Below, piece by piece: positions 19,233 through 28,951 of a stretch of DNA of 64,000 bases. This DNA is from JADJDM01 sp044352985. Lineage in GTDB: Bacteria; Bacteroidota; Bacteroidia; B-17B0; Aurantibacillaceae. The stretch's first letter is position 1. The number at the start of each line of letters is the position of its first letter. The stretch lies in assembly GCA_044352985.1 (NCBI GenBank), contig JBILCU010000002.1, positions 62,001 to 126,000 on the forward strand, written 5' to 3'. The translations under genes and the position numbers were made by a program. A model generated the notes under the pieces. It did no database searches. It worked only from the letters and a program-made list of their open reading frames with translations, and had not been told where the DNA came from.

Positions 19233-21866
19233 ATGGAAGAAAATAGTGCAGAAAATCACGATGAATTAAGTTCAGTTACTCATGTTTCAGGAATGTTTAA
19301 AAGCTGGTTTATTGATTATGCCAGTTATGTAATTCTAGAACGTGCTGTGCCTGCAATTGAAGATGGTCTAAAACCAGTACAACGCCGTATTTTACACAGT
19401 ATGTGGGAAATGGAAGACGGACGTTACAATAAAGTGGCAAACGTAATTGGTAACACTATGAAGTATCACCCGCATGGTGATGCTAGTATTGGTGACGCTA
19501 TGGTTGCTATTGGTCAAAAAGATTTATTGATTGATTGTCAGGGAAATTGGGGAAATATTTTTACAGGAGATAGCGCTGCTGCTGCTCGTTACATCGAAGC
19601 GCGTTTGTCAAAATTTGGTTTGGATGTTTTGTATAATCCAAAAACAACAAACTGGGGTTTGAGTTATGATGGCCGAAACAAAGAGCCCATTACGCTACCG
19701 GTTAAATTTCCATTATTGCTTGCGCAAGGCGTAGAAGGTATTGCTGTTGGACTTGCCTGCAAAATTCTACCACATAATTTTAATGAATTAATCGATGCCT
19801 CTATTCAAATTTTAAAAGGGAAAAAAGCTAGTATTTATCCTGATTTTCCTACAGGAGGTATAGCCGATTTTTCAGAATATAAAGATGGTATTCGAGGAGG
19901 CAGAATTAAAATTCGTGCTCGAATTAAAGAAGTAAACTCAAAAACGCTTGCAATTACTGAAATTCCTTTTGGAACAACAACAGGTTCATTAATAGATTCC
20001 ATACTTGGTGCAAACGATAAGGGAAAAATCAAAGTAAAAAAAGTAGAAGACAATACCGCAGAACATGTTGAGATTTTAATTCATCTGCAACCTGGTATTT
20101 CTACCGACAAAACAATTGATGCACTTTATGCCTTCACTAATTGTGAAATGAGCATATCCCCTAACTCGTGTATCATTGAAGATCAAAAACCAAAGTTTAT
20201 TGGTGTTAGCGAAATTTTAAAAATCAATACGCAAAACACACTCGATTTACTTCGCCGAGAGTTGGAAATTGAAAAGTTTGAACTGGAAGAAAAATGGCAT
20301 TTCTCTTCGTTGGAAAAAATATTCATCAAAGAAGAAATGTACATCGACTTTAAAAACTATTCTGATAAGGAAACCTTATTTGCTTATTTATATGATCGTT
20401 TTAAACCTTTCTCTAAAAAATTAATTCGTGAAATAAATGATGACGACTTACAACGTCTAACTCAAATTCCAATGATTCGTATTACCCGTTTCGACAGCAT
20501 AAAAGCCGAAGCGCACATGAAAGAGTTGGAAGATAAAATCGCACAGGTTAAAAATCATTTGGCTAACCTTACTGAATATGCAATAGACTATTTTAAGAAC
20601 TTAAAAAAGAAATACGGAATAGGTAAAGAACGCAAAACAGAAACGAAACAACTAGAAACTATTGTTGCTACACAGGTTGTTATGGCAAACGAAAAAATGT
20701 ATGTTAACCGTTCTGAAGGTTTTGCAGGAACCGGCTTAAAGAAAGATGAGTTTGTTTGTGATTGTAGCGATATAGATGACATTATTGCCTTCACCAAAGA
20801 AGGTAAAATGAAAGTGTTTAAAGTTGCAGAAAAAGTATTCATTGGCAAAGACATCATACATATAGCCGTTTTCAAAAAGAACGATGAACGTACAACGTAT
20901 AACATGATTTATACTGATGGTCCGAAAGGCATTACTTTTATGAAACGCTTTAATGTTACCGGCATTACACGTGATAAAGAATACGATTTAACAAAAGGCA
21001 CCCCTAATTCCATAGTACATTGGTTTACCATAAATCCAAACGGCGAAGCAGAAAAATTACAAGTGATTTTAAAACCGGTAAGCGGCTTGCGTAAACTGGA
21101 GATTGATGTTGATTTTGCAGATTTGCAAGTGAAAGGAAGAACATCCCTTGGAAACATTGTTACCAAATATGCAATTAAGAAAACAGTTTTAATTAAAAAA
21201 GGAAAATCAACTTTAGGTGCTGAAGATTATTGGTTTGATGATACCGTAAATCGTTTAAACAAAGAAGAACGAGGAACCTATTTAGGAAAATTTGCTGACG
21301 ACGATAAAATTTTAACCATCACTTCAAAAGGATATTATCGTTTATATACTTACGATTTGCTTAATCATTTTGATAACGATATTATAATGATTGAGAAATT
21401 TTATCCGAAACAAAACATTACTTGTGTTTATTTTGATGGAGAAAGTAAATCCTATTTCACAAAACGTTTTTTACCAGAAAACACCACTACCAAAACACTC
21501 ATCATTACCGAACATGAAAATTCAAGAATGGAATTAATTACAAGTCAGCTGAACCCGGTAATTGACTTGAAATTCAATAAGGAAAAAGACAAGGAAATTC
21601 CTACTGAAACTATTTCTATGAATGAATTTTCTCCATTGATAAACATGAAGGCAAAAGGAAAAAAATTAACTTCTTATAAGGTAAAAGATATTTCTCTTCA
21701 GGTGCCACAGGAAATTCATGATGCACAGGAATTTTTAGAAGGAGACGAAAACGATACCGGACTTTCACCAATGGAATTGCACAGAAGAGCTATGGAGAAA
21801 ATCAGCAAAACAAATGCTCAAGATTTTATGAGTGGTAACGGACAAATAGATTTAAACTTTGATTAA
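19233..21866 (+). CDS. parC: DNA topoisomerase IV subunit A
   Basis: The 877-residue protein has the type IIA topoisomerase breakage-reunion domain: YASYVILERAVPAIEDGLKP, then KYHPHGDASIGDAM, and AAAARYIEARLS with the catalytic Tyr at residue 120. A coiled-coil tower and a divergent C-terminal beta-pinwheel follow. The pinwheel lacks an obvious GyrA box (QRRGGKG), which favours ParC over GyrA. With ParE it decatenates chromosomes. The ATG at 19233 is chosen over the TTG at 19212 because a promoter box sits directly upstream. A gyrA-like label in automated annotation would be a close alternative. parE is not in the window. Confidence 0.85.
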   Translation: MEENSAENHDELSSVTHVSGMFKSWFIDYASYVILERAVPAIEDGLKPVQRRILHSMWEMEDGRYNKVANVIGNTMKYHPHGDASIGDAMVAIGQKDLLIDCQGNWGNIFTGDSAAAARYIEARLSKFGLDVLYNPKTTNWGLSYDGRNKEPITLPVKFPLLLAQGVEGIAVGLACKILPHNFNELIDASIQILKGKKASIYPDFPTGGIADFSEYKDGIRGGRIKIRARIKEVNSKTLAITEIPFGTTTGSLIDSILGANDKGKIKVKKVEDNTAEHVEILIHLQPGISTDKTIDALYAFTNCEMSISPNSCIIEDQKPKFIGVSEILKINTQNTLDLLRRELEIEKFELEEKWHFSSLEKIFIKEEMYIDFKNYSDKETLFAYLYDRFKPFSKKLIREINDDDLQRLTQIPMIRITRFDSIKAEAHMKELEDKIAQVKNHLANLTEYAIDYFKNLKKKYGIGKERKTETKQLETIVATQVVMANEKMYVNRSEGFAGTGLKKDEFVCDCSDIDDIIAFTKEGKMKVFKVAEKVFIGKDIIHIAVFKKNDERTTYNMIYTDGPKGITFMKRFNVTGITRDKEYDLTKGTPNSIVHWFTINPNGEAEKLQVILKPVSGLRKLEIDVDFADLQVKGRTSLGNIVTKYAIKKTVLIKKGKSTLGAEDYWFDDTVNRLNKEERGTYLGKFADDDKILTITSKGYYRLYTYDLLNHFDNDIIMIEKFYPKQNITCVYFDGESKSYFTKRFLPENTTTKTLIITEHENSRMELITSQLNPVIDLKFNKEKDKEIPTETISMNEFSPLINMKAKGKKLTSYKVKDISLQVPQEIHDAQEFLEGDENDTGLSPMELHRRAMEKISKTNAQDFMSGNGQIDLNFD

Positions 21867-21874
21867 TTTTTAGC

Positions 21875-23374
21875 ATGAGTTATTATACAATTGATCCTAA
21901 AAAATCACTTCATTTAGATGATGTAAGGACGATAGTTGAAAAACATCAACACCTTAAATTATCTGATCAGACAAAAAAGCAAATTAAGAATTGCAGAACA
22001 TATTTAGATAAAAAACTAAAATCAAACAAACAACCCATTTATGGAATAAACACAGGTTTTGGTTCATTATGCAATATTATTATTCCTGATTCAGACATTG
22101 AAAAATTGCAGGAAAACTTAGTGATGTCTCATGCTTGCGGAATGGGTGATGAAGTTCCGTCTGAAATAGTACGTTTAATGCTTTTACTTAAAATTCAAGC
22201 ATTGAGTTTTGGTAAATCAGCAGTTGACATAAGCACTGTTGAACGATTAGTGTTTTTATACAACAACAATATCATTCCGGTTATTTACCAATTGGGCTCT
22301 TTAGGTGCTTCTGGAGATTTAGCACCATTGGCCCATTTATCATTACCATTAATTGGCAAAGGCGAAGTTTATTTTCACGGTGTAAAAACACCAACTGAAA
22401 AAGTATATAAACAACTTCAGTTGGATACTATAAAACTTAAATCAAAAGAAGGTTTAGCTTTACTAAATGGCACTCAATTTATGAGTGCTTACGGTATTTA
22501 TTGTTTGCTAAAAAGCGAACGTTTGCTGAAAGCTGCTGATAGCATTGCTTCAATTTCATTAGATGCATTTAATGGAAGAATAGATCCGTTTAAAAAACAC
22601 ATTCATCAAATACGACCACATAAAGGTCAATTGGAAACTGCTGCATCAATCTCTAATATTTTAAAAGGAAGTGCAATTCTGGCACAGCCTAAACAACATG
22701 TTCAGGATCCTTATTCATTTCGTTGCATACCACAAGTACATGGTGCATCAAAAGATACATTTCACTACGTTAAGCATTGCCTAGAAACAGAAATCAATTC
22801 GGTTACCGATAATCCAACAGTTTTTCCGGAGGAAGATGAAATCATTTCCGGAGGTAATTTTCACGGACAGCCACTTGCCTTATCTCTTGATTTTTTAGCC
22901 ATAGCAATGGCAGAAATAGGAAATATTTCTGAGCGCAGAACCTATCAATTAATTTCTGGTGTGCGCGGTTTGCCTGCTTTTTTGGTAAAAAAACCTGGGC
23001 TTAATTCCGGATTTATGATTCCACAATATACTGCAGCAAGTATTGTAAGTCAAAACAAACAATTGTGTTCTCCAGCCTCTATTGATAGCATTGTTTCATC
23101 TAATGGTCAGGAAGACCATGTAAGTATGGGTGCAAATGCAGCTACAAAGTGTTTAAAAGTAATTGAGAATGTAGAACGTATATATGCAATTGAATTAATG
23201 AATGCATCACAGGCATTAGAATTCAGGAGGCCTTTGAAATCATCTGCAATCATTGAAAAAATGGTTAAAAAATTTAGGTCATTAGTTCCAATCATTGAAG
23301 ACGATAAATTAATGTATGCCGAATTGGAGGCAGCTTTGCAATTTATAAAACAGGATACATCACTCATAAATTGA
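21875..23374 (+). CDS. hutH: histidine ammonia-lyase
   Basis: The 499-residue enzyme belongs to the MIO-containing aromatic ammonia-lyases. The Ala145-Ser146-Gly147 triad in GSLGASGDLAPLAHL cyclises to the MIO electrophile. GINTGFGSL near the N-terminus, LLNGTQFM, the substrate-binding QDPYSFRCIPQVHG and the FHGQPLAL segment agree with HutH. It converts histidine to urocanate, the first step of histidine breakdown. No hutU, hutI or hutG gene is adjacent. The gene follows parC by 8 bases and overlaps the next gene by 4. Confidence 0.92.
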   Translation: MSYYTIDPKKSLHLDDVRTIVEKHQHLKLSDQTKKQIKNCRTYLDKKLKSNKQPIYGINTGFGSLCNIIIPDSDIEKLQENLVMSHACGMGDEVPSEIVRLMLLLKIQALSFGKSAVDISTVERLVFLYNNNIIPVIYQLGSLGASGDLAPLAHLSLPLIGKGEVYFHGVKTPTEKVYKQLQLDTIKLKSKEGLALLNGTQFMSAYGIYCLLKSERLLKAADSIASISLDAFNGRIDPFKKHIHQIRPHKGQLETAASISNILKGSAILAQPKQHVQDPYSFRCIPQVHGASKDTFHYVKHCLETEINSVTDNPTVFPEEDEIISGGNFHGQPLALSLDFLAIAMAEIGNISERRTYQLISGVRGLPAFLVKKPGLNSGFMIPQYTAASIVSQNKQLCSPASIDSIVSSNGQEDHVSMGANAATKCLKVIENVERIYAIELMNASQALEFRRPLKSSAIIEKMVKKFRSLVPIIEDDKLMYAELEAALQFIKQDTSLIN

Positions 23375-23970
23375 TTTATAAAAAAACCATAAATCGCATC
23401 TTATTTTTACTAATATTGTCTTTTTCAAAGCCAGTCTTTTCTTGCGATTGCCCAAGCTTCCCAAAGCTAACATCAGAATATACCAATAAATATAATTTAA
23501 TTTTTAGAGGAACAGTTCAGAAAGTTTCAAATTGTAATGAAATCAATCATGCAACATTTCAAATACAGGAATTATACAAAGGCCAATCAAAAAAAGAAAT
23601 TGAAATCTACTTTGACTGCTCAAGCGATTGCAAAATGAATTTTAATGTTGGAGAAACTTGGATTATTTATGCCAATTACATACAATTAAATAAACCAAAA
23701 GTTGAGCTTTGTAGCAGAAGCAGAAAATTAGTTGATAACGAAATTAAAATTGCAACAAATTTTATTGCCAGTGATTTAGGTTTTAATGAAGAATGTGATT
23801 GGCTGAAGCAAATTTTAGGAATTAAAACAATAAACTCAGAAGATAATATTAAAACTGTTGACACACACAGAAACCAATTGCCAGAAAAGGAATTTTCGCT
23901 TTCGTTAATTTTAATTTCATTAATTGTTTTAATCGCTTTTATTTTCACTTTAAAAAAAATACTAAAATAA
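23371..23970 (+). CDS. TIMP/netrin-like secreted protein with C-terminal membrane anchor
   Basis: I do not recognise a named gene. The 199-residue protein starts with a TTG that overlaps the hutH stop. A signal peptide of about 24 residues ends at VFS, and the mature chain would begin Cys25-Asp-Cys27, as in tissue inhibitors of metalloproteinases, where a CxC N-terminus is typical. LIFRGTVQKVSNC, a QIQELYKGQ strand, GETWIIYAN and a later Cys in LCSRSRKL fit the TIMP/netrin OB-fold seen in bacterial relatives. A hydrophobic helix near residues 176-194 followed by KK is a likely anchor. VFSC is also a weak lipobox. Function is unknown, and protease inhibition is only suggested by the fold. Confidence 0.7.
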   Translation: MIYKKTINRILFLLILSFSKPVFSCDCPSFPKLTSEYTNKYNLIFRGTVQKVSNCNEINHATFQIQELYKGQSKKEIEIYFDCSSDCKMNFNVGETWIIYANYIQLNKPKVELCSRSRKLVDNEIKIATNFIASDLGFNEECDWLKQILGIKTINSEDNIKTVDTHRNQLPEKEFSLSLILISLIVLIAFIFTLKKILK

Positions 23971-24098
23971 ATTGATTATCAGTTAGTTATATTTTATTTA
24001 ATTAGTTTTCGTTTAACAGTTTCTTCATTTTAGAACAAAACATGTAATTACTAACAGTTAAAATGTTTAAAACTATAAGCGTTTTTCCTATTAATGAT

Positions 24099-24128
24099 TT
24101 GTGTATTAAGTAAATTGCACTACTTTTG
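24099..24128 (+). promoter_or_regulatory. promoter, TTG-N19-TACTTTTG, for the M23 peptidase
   Basis: TTG at 24099-24101 and TACTTTTG at 24121-24128 are 19 bases apart, a full match to the Bacteroidota promoter form. The TTG start codon of the peptidase lies 24 bases downstream of the -7 box. Confidence 0.6.
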
Positions 24129-24152
24129 CAGCTTTCCAAAAAATAGGAACTA

Positions 24153-25157
24153 TTGTATAATAACAGAAAAAATATATTTTTTTTATTACTATTAGTAATA
24201 ATTTGTTCATTATCAGTTAATGCGGGAGAGATAGAAGATAAAAAGCGCAAGAAAACATCAAAAAAGAAAACAGCGCATTATCATTCAAAATCTTATAAAT
24301 CAAAGTATTACTCAGCAAAAAAAGTTGTAAAAAAAGACGATACCACTAGAGTTGTAATCAATCCAGATATTTTTATGGATTCTGTTGACTCTTTGTTAAT
24401 GTTCCCATCTCATGACTTGTATGGAAAGTGGGATACTTCATTAATTCATCCTAATTTATTTGAAAAACAATTTACTGCAGATTCTACTAGCATTTTTTTG
24501 CTAGATGATTGGAGTTGTGGTTTTACTATGCCTTGTAAAGGTATGGTTACTTCAGAATTTGGATGGAGAAGAAAGCGTCCTCACTTTGGAACAGATATAG
24601 ATCTTGAAACTGGCGATACAGTCGTAGCCTCATTTGAGGGGAAAGTTAGAATTGCTACTTTTAATTATGGTGGATACGGTAATGTTGTTGTAATAAGACA
24701 CAATAATGGATTGGAAACTGTTTACGGGCATTTATCAAAACTTTTAGTTAGCCCAGGAGATGAGGTTACATCCGGAACAGTAATTGGTTTAGGAGGAAAC
24801 ACCGGACGTTCATACGGTAGTCATCTTCATTTCGAAATTCGTTTTTTAGGTAAACCAATTGATTCGGAAGATATTATTAATTATGAAAAAGGTGAAATAA
24901 AAAACTCAGCTTTAGTTTTATACAAAGAAGATTTCACAAAAAAATACGACTTAAGAACTTTACATAATCATAAACAAACTAAATCGCATACTGTTTCTAA
25001 ATCACAATTAAATGCAGGTAAATCAGTTGTAGTAAAAAATGGAGATAGTTTGTATAAAATTGCCAAAAGAAATAATACAACCGTTGCTGCTATCTGCAAA
25101 AAAAATGGTTTCAAAACCAATAAGGTTTTAAAACCAGGCATGAGAATTAAAGTATAA
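24153..25157 (+). CDS. M23 metallopeptidase with C-terminal LysM
   Basis: The 334-residue envelope protein starts with TTG, giving a signal peptide that ends near residue 24 (VNAGE). A very basic Lys/Ser/Tyr stretch follows to about residue 65. The LytM/M23 domain holds the zinc ligands His144 and Asp148 in HFGTDIDLE, and His224/His226 in SHLHFEI. A LysM repeat closes the protein (NGDSLYKIAKRNNTTVAAIC to PGMRIKV), so it should bind peptidoglycan. The likely role is cell-wall endopeptidase in growth or division. All catalytic positions are present, so it is probably active rather than an EnvC-type activator. Confidence 0.92.
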   Translation: MYNNRKNIFFLLLLVIICSLSVNAGEIEDKKRKKTSKKKTAHYHSKSYKSKYYSAKKVVKKDDTTRVVINPDIFMDSVDSLLMFPSHDLYGKWDTSLIHPNLFEKQFTADSTSIFLLDDWSCGFTMPCKGMVTSEFGWRRKRPHFGTDIDLETGDTVVASFEGKVRIATFNYGGYGNVVVIRHNNGLETVYGHLSKLLVSPGDEVTSGTVIGLGGNTGRSYGSHLHFEIRFLGKPIDSEDIINYEKGEIKNSALVLYKEDFTKKYDLRTLHNHKQTKSHTVSKSQLNAGKSVVVKNGDSLYKIAKRNNTTVAAICKKNGFKTNKVLKPGMRIKV

Positions 25158-25341
25158 ACATACTTTTTAATTCCCTTTTATTTTCTTATTTTAAATACTA
25201 CAAAATTGTAATTTTTTACATTTTATATAGAAATTAAAATCTATTTTTTTTAGTTTGATTTAATATCAACAAATTTTCTACAATGATGTATTTGTAAGCT
25301 AGTATCTATTAATTTTACGAGATTTTAATTTTTAGATTCCT

Positions 25342-28158
25342 ATGCCAAAAGACACATCCATAAAACATGTATTAATTATCGGGAGCGGTCCAATTATTAT
25401 TGGTCAGGCCTGCGAATTTGATTACTCGGGCTCACAAGCAGCTCGCAGTTTAAAAGAGGAAGGGATTACCGTGAGTTTAATCAACTCCAATCCTGCTACA
25501 ATCATGACCGATAAAGTTACTGCTGATCATGTTTATTTGTTGCCTTTAGATGTTAAATCCATCGTGAAAATATTAGAGGAACAAAAAATTGATGCGGTTT
25601 TACCAACCATGGGTGGACAAACAGGTTTAAACCTCGCAATGAAGTGCGAAGATTTAGGCATTTGGAAAAAATACAATGTCCGTATGATTGGTGTGGATGT
25701 AAATGCCATTAAAGTAACCGAAGATCGCGATTTGTTCCGTGAACGTATGGAAGAAATTGGCGTTGGAATGGCACCTTCTCGCATTGCAAAATCATTTCTG
25801 GAAGGAAAATCAATTGCTCAGGAATTTGGTTTCCCATTGGTAATTCGTCCATCTTTCACTTTAGGTGGAAGCGGTGGAAGTGTTGTTTATCATAAGGAAG
25901 ATTTTGATGCCCTATTGAACAGAGGTTTGCAAACCTCACCGATACATGAAGTATTAATTGATAAAGCCGTTTTGGGTTGGAAAGAATACGAATTGGAATT
26001 GCTTCGCGATAAAAACGATAATGTTGCCATTATTTGCTCTATCGAAAATTTCGATCCAATGGGAGTTCATACCGGCGACAGCATCACGGTTGCACCTGCA
26101 ATGACTCTAAGCGACAGCACTTACCAAAAAATGCGAACTACCGCCATCAAAATGATGCGTTCCATTGGTAATTTTTCAGGTGGTTGTAATGTGCAGTTTG
26201 CTGTAAATCCTGATGATTCTGAAGAAATTATAGCAATTGAAATCAATCCGCGTGTTTCGCGTTCTTCTGCTTTAGCAAGTAAAGCAACAGGTTACCCAAT
26301 CGCAAAAATCGCTTCCAAACTGGCTATTGGTTATTCATTAGATGAATTAATTAATCAAATCACCAAATCTACTTCTGCCTATTTTGAGCCAACATTGGAT
26401 TATGTAATTGTAAAAATTCCTCGTTGGAATTTTGATAAATTCAAAGGTTGCAACCGTGAATTAGGTTTCCAGATGAAATCAGTTGGCGAGGTAATGGGAA
26501 TTGGGAGAAGTTTCCAAGAAGCATTGCAAAAGGCTTGTCAAAGTTTAGAGATTAAACGTAATGGCTTGGGTGCAGACGGAAAAGAAATCACCAACCAACA
26601 AGAATTATTAAAAGCATTGGAGCGTCCAAGCTGGAATCGTTTGTTCATGATTTACGATGCGATGAAGCTGGGCATATCTGTAAAAACAATTCAAAAATTA
26701 ACCCGTATCGACATGTGGTTTTTGGAGCAGATTGAAGAACTCATTGCTTTGGAAAACGAAATCAGTAAACATCACTTATCAACTATTCCTCGTGATTTAT
26801 TATACGAAGCAAAACAAAAAGGTTATGCCGATCGTCAAATTGCGCACTTGTTAAGATGCCTAGAGAGTGAAGTGTATAAAAAACGTACAGAGCTAAACAT
26901 TAAACGTGTTTACAAGCTCGTTGATACTTGCGCTGCTGAGTTCGAGGCAAAAACACCTTATTACTATTCAACTTTTGAAGACGAAAACGAATCGGTAAAA
27001 AGCGATAGAAAAAAAGTTATTATTTTAGGTAGTGGACCAAACCGTATCGGACAAGGAATTGAATTTGATTATAGCTGCGTCCATGGAGTTTTGGCTGCAA
27101 AAGAATGTGGTTACGAAACCATTATGATTAACTGTAACCCTGAAACGGTATCTACTGATTTCAGTACCGCCGATAAATTGTATTTTGAACCTGTGTTCTG
27201 GGAACACATTTACGATATCATTTTACACGAACAACCAGAAGGTGTCATTGTTCAACTGGGTGGTCAAACCGCTTTAAAATTGGCGGAAAAAATGGAACGT
27301 TACGGAATTAAAATCATTGGCACTGATTTTAATTCATTGGATTTAGCAGAAGATCGTGGTAGTTTTTCTTCTCTGCTAAAAGAAAATGGTATTCCTTATC
27401 CAAGGTTTGGAGTAATTGAAGATGCTGAAGAAGCCATTAAACTTTCCAGAGAACTAGGATTTCCACTTTTGGTTCGTCCGAGTTACGTTTTGGGTGGTCA
27501 AAGCATGAAAATTGTAATCAACGAGGATGAATTGGAACAGCACGTGGTGAAGTTGTTAAACGATCTTCCGGATAATAAAGTATTGTTGGATCACTTTTTA
27601 TCAGGAGCCATTGAAGCAGAAGCAGATGCTATTTGTGATGGCGAAGATGTTTACATTATCGGAATCATGGAACACATAGAACCTGCCGGTATTCACAGTG
27701 GAGATAGTTATGCAGTTCTTCCTCCATTTGATTTAAGTGAAGATGTAATTAATCAGATTGAAGCTCATACTAAAAAAATTGCACTTGCATTAAATACTGT
27801 TGGTCTAATCAACATTCAGTTTGCCGTTAAAAATGGTATTGTTTATATTATTGAAGCCAACCCAAGAGCCAGCAGAACTGTTCCTTTTATTGCAAAAGCT
27901 TATGATGAGCCGTATGTAAACTACGCCACCAAGGTAATGTTACGCGAGAAAAAAGTGAAAGATTTTAATTTCAATCCGAAGAAAAAAGGATATGCTATTA
28001 AAATTCCCGTATTCAGCTATGAGAAATTCCCTGAAATACAAAAAGAATTAGGACCTGAAATGAAATCTACGGGTGAAGCCATTTACTTTATTGATTCGTT
28101 ACAAGATGAATATTTTCAGCAAATTTACAGCGAACGAAATTTGTATTTGAGTAAATAA
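25342..28158 (+). CDS. carB: carbamoyl-phosphate synthase large subunit, short form
   Basis: The 938-residue protein contains both ATP-grasp halves. The first starts IGSGPIIIGQACEFDYSG and the second ILGSGPNRIGQGIEFDYS at about residue 560. The central oligomerisation region is present. It makes carbamoyl phosphate from bicarbonate, ammonia (from CarA) and two ATP for arginine and pyrimidine synthesis. The usual CarB is about 1070 residues. Here the chain ends soon after PEMKSTGEA, so the C-terminal MGS-like allosteric domain that binds UMP and ornithine is absent. Only 58 bases separate the stop from the next gene, so no frameshifted remainder exists. carA is not in the window. Confidence 0.93.
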   Translation: MPKDTSIKHVLIIGSGPIIIGQACEFDYSGSQAARSLKEEGITVSLINSNPATIMTDKVTADHVYLLPLDVKSIVKILEEQKIDAVLPTMGGQTGLNLAMKCEDLGIWKKYNVRMIGVDVNAIKVTEDRDLFRERMEEIGVGMAPSRIAKSFLEGKSIAQEFGFPLVIRPSFTLGGSGGSVVYHKEDFDALLNRGLQTSPIHEVLIDKAVLGWKEYELELLRDKNDNVAIICSIENFDPMGVHTGDSITVAPAMTLSDSTYQKMRTTAIKMMRSIGNFSGGCNVQFAVNPDDSEEIIAIEINPRVSRSSALASKATGYPIAKIASKLAIGYSLDELINQITKSTSAYFEPTLDYVIVKIPRWNFDKFKGCNRELGFQMKSVGEVMGIGRSFQEALQKACQSLEIKRNGLGADGKEITNQQELLKALERPSWNRLFMIYDAMKLGISVKTIQKLTRIDMWFLEQIEELIALENEISKHHLSTIPRDLLYEAKQKGYADRQIAHLLRCLESEVYKKRTELNIKRVYKLVDTCAAEFEAKTPYYYSTFEDENESVKSDRKKVIILGSGPNRIGQGIEFDYSCVHGVLAAKECGYETIMINCNPETVSTDFSTADKLYFEPVFWEHIYDIILHEQPEGVIVQLGGQTALKLAEKMERYGIKIIGTDFNSLDLAEDRGSFSSLLKENGIPYPRFGVIEDAEEAIKLSRELGFPLLVRPSYVLGGQSMKIVINEDELEQHVVKLLNDLPDNKVLLDHFLSGAIEAEADAICDGEDVYIIGIMEHIEPAGIHSGDSYAVLPPFDLSEDVINQIEAHTKKIALALNTVGLINIQFAVKNGIVYIIEANPRASRTVPFIAKAYDEPYVNYATKVMLREKKVKDFNFNPKKKGYAIKIPVFSYEKFPEIQKELGPEMKSTGEAIYFIDSLQDEYFQQIYSERNLYLSK

Positions 28159-28216
28159 TCATTTAAGAAAACATAAAATCTTCCATCTAAAATCAGAAAT
28201 CTAACATCCTACTTTA

Positions 28217-28939
28217 ATGGCTAATCTGTCTTTTATCAGAAAGTTTAAAGCAAACTTCATTCGATTTGGCTTGCACCGTTTAATACCATTTAAACATGGA
28301 TTATTAAATATAATTTATTTAGCTAAAATTTCGGAATGGCATCGCAAACAACCGAAAATTAAATTCAATGATTTTTATTCAAATGGTTGGGATTACAATA
28401 AACGCTACAAACTTTACGAATATCTATTTGCTGATCACAATACATCCGTTAAAATAAATTATCTGGAATTTGGTGTTGCTGCAGGTAAATCATTCAAGTG
28501 GTGGGTTGAGCACAATCAACATCCGGAAAGTGAATTTCATGGTTTTGATACATTTACCGGTTTACCGGAAGATTGGGGTCCATTTAAGGCTGGAGCAATG
28601 AGCAACGGGAATAAGCCACCTGAAGTAAATGATCATCGAGTAACATTTTATACTGGATTGTTTCAGCAAACATTACCTGGTTATATTGAGAAATTAAAAT
28701 CAGACAACAGCAAACGTAAAGTTATTCATTTGGATGCCGATTTATATTCTGCTACATTATATGTTCTTAGCATGTTGGCTCCTTATCTTAAAAAAGGTGA
28801 TATTATTTTATTCGATGAATTTGCGGTACCGCAAAGTGAATTTTTGGCTTATAACGATTTTATTCGTTCGTTTTACATCGATTTGGAATTAATAGCTGCT
28901 GCAAACAACTACTTTTTTGTTGCTTTTATAGTAAAGTAG
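28217..28939 (+). CDS. TylF/MycF-like class I methyltransferase
   Basis: The 240-residue cytoplasmic protein shows YLEFGVAAGKSFKWW as SAM motif I, HGFDTFTGLPEDWGP and VIHLDADLYSATLYVL, followed by KKGDIILFDEF. These are the hallmarks of the macrocin O-methyltransferase (TylF) group, whose acidic residues bind magnesium. Bacteroidota relatives are often found with surface-polysaccharide genes, but none are here, so the substrate is open. Its last codons are repeated almost exactly at 30158-30190, beyond the next gene. It is convergent with the serine hydrolase gene, 12 bases away. Confidence 0.8.
   Translation: MANLSFIRKFKANFIRFGLHRLIPFKHGLLNIIYLAKISEWHRKQPKIKFNDFYSNGWDYNKRYKLYEYLFADHNTSVKINYLEFGVAAGKSFKWWVEHNQHPESEFHGFDTFTGLPEDWGPFKAGAMSNGNKPPEVNDHRVTFYTGLFQQTLPGYIEKLKSDNSKRKVIHLDADLYSATLYVLSMLAPYLKKGDIILFDEFAVPQSEFLAYNDFIRSFYIDLELIAAANNYFFVAFIVK
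28896..28928 (+). repeat. direct repeat copy A (methyltransferase 3' end)
   Basis: This 33-base segment inside the methyltransferase C-terminal codons (AANNYFFVAF) matches 30158-30190 at 32 of 33 positions, in the same orientation and about 1.26 kb apart. The two copies flank the serine hydrolase gene. Confidence 0.85.
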
Positions 28940-28951
28940 TCATAGAAATTA

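Noticed and set aside
28159..28216. Possible frameshifted remainder of carB
   Set aside because: Only 58 AT-rich bases lie before the next gene, too few for the missing domain.
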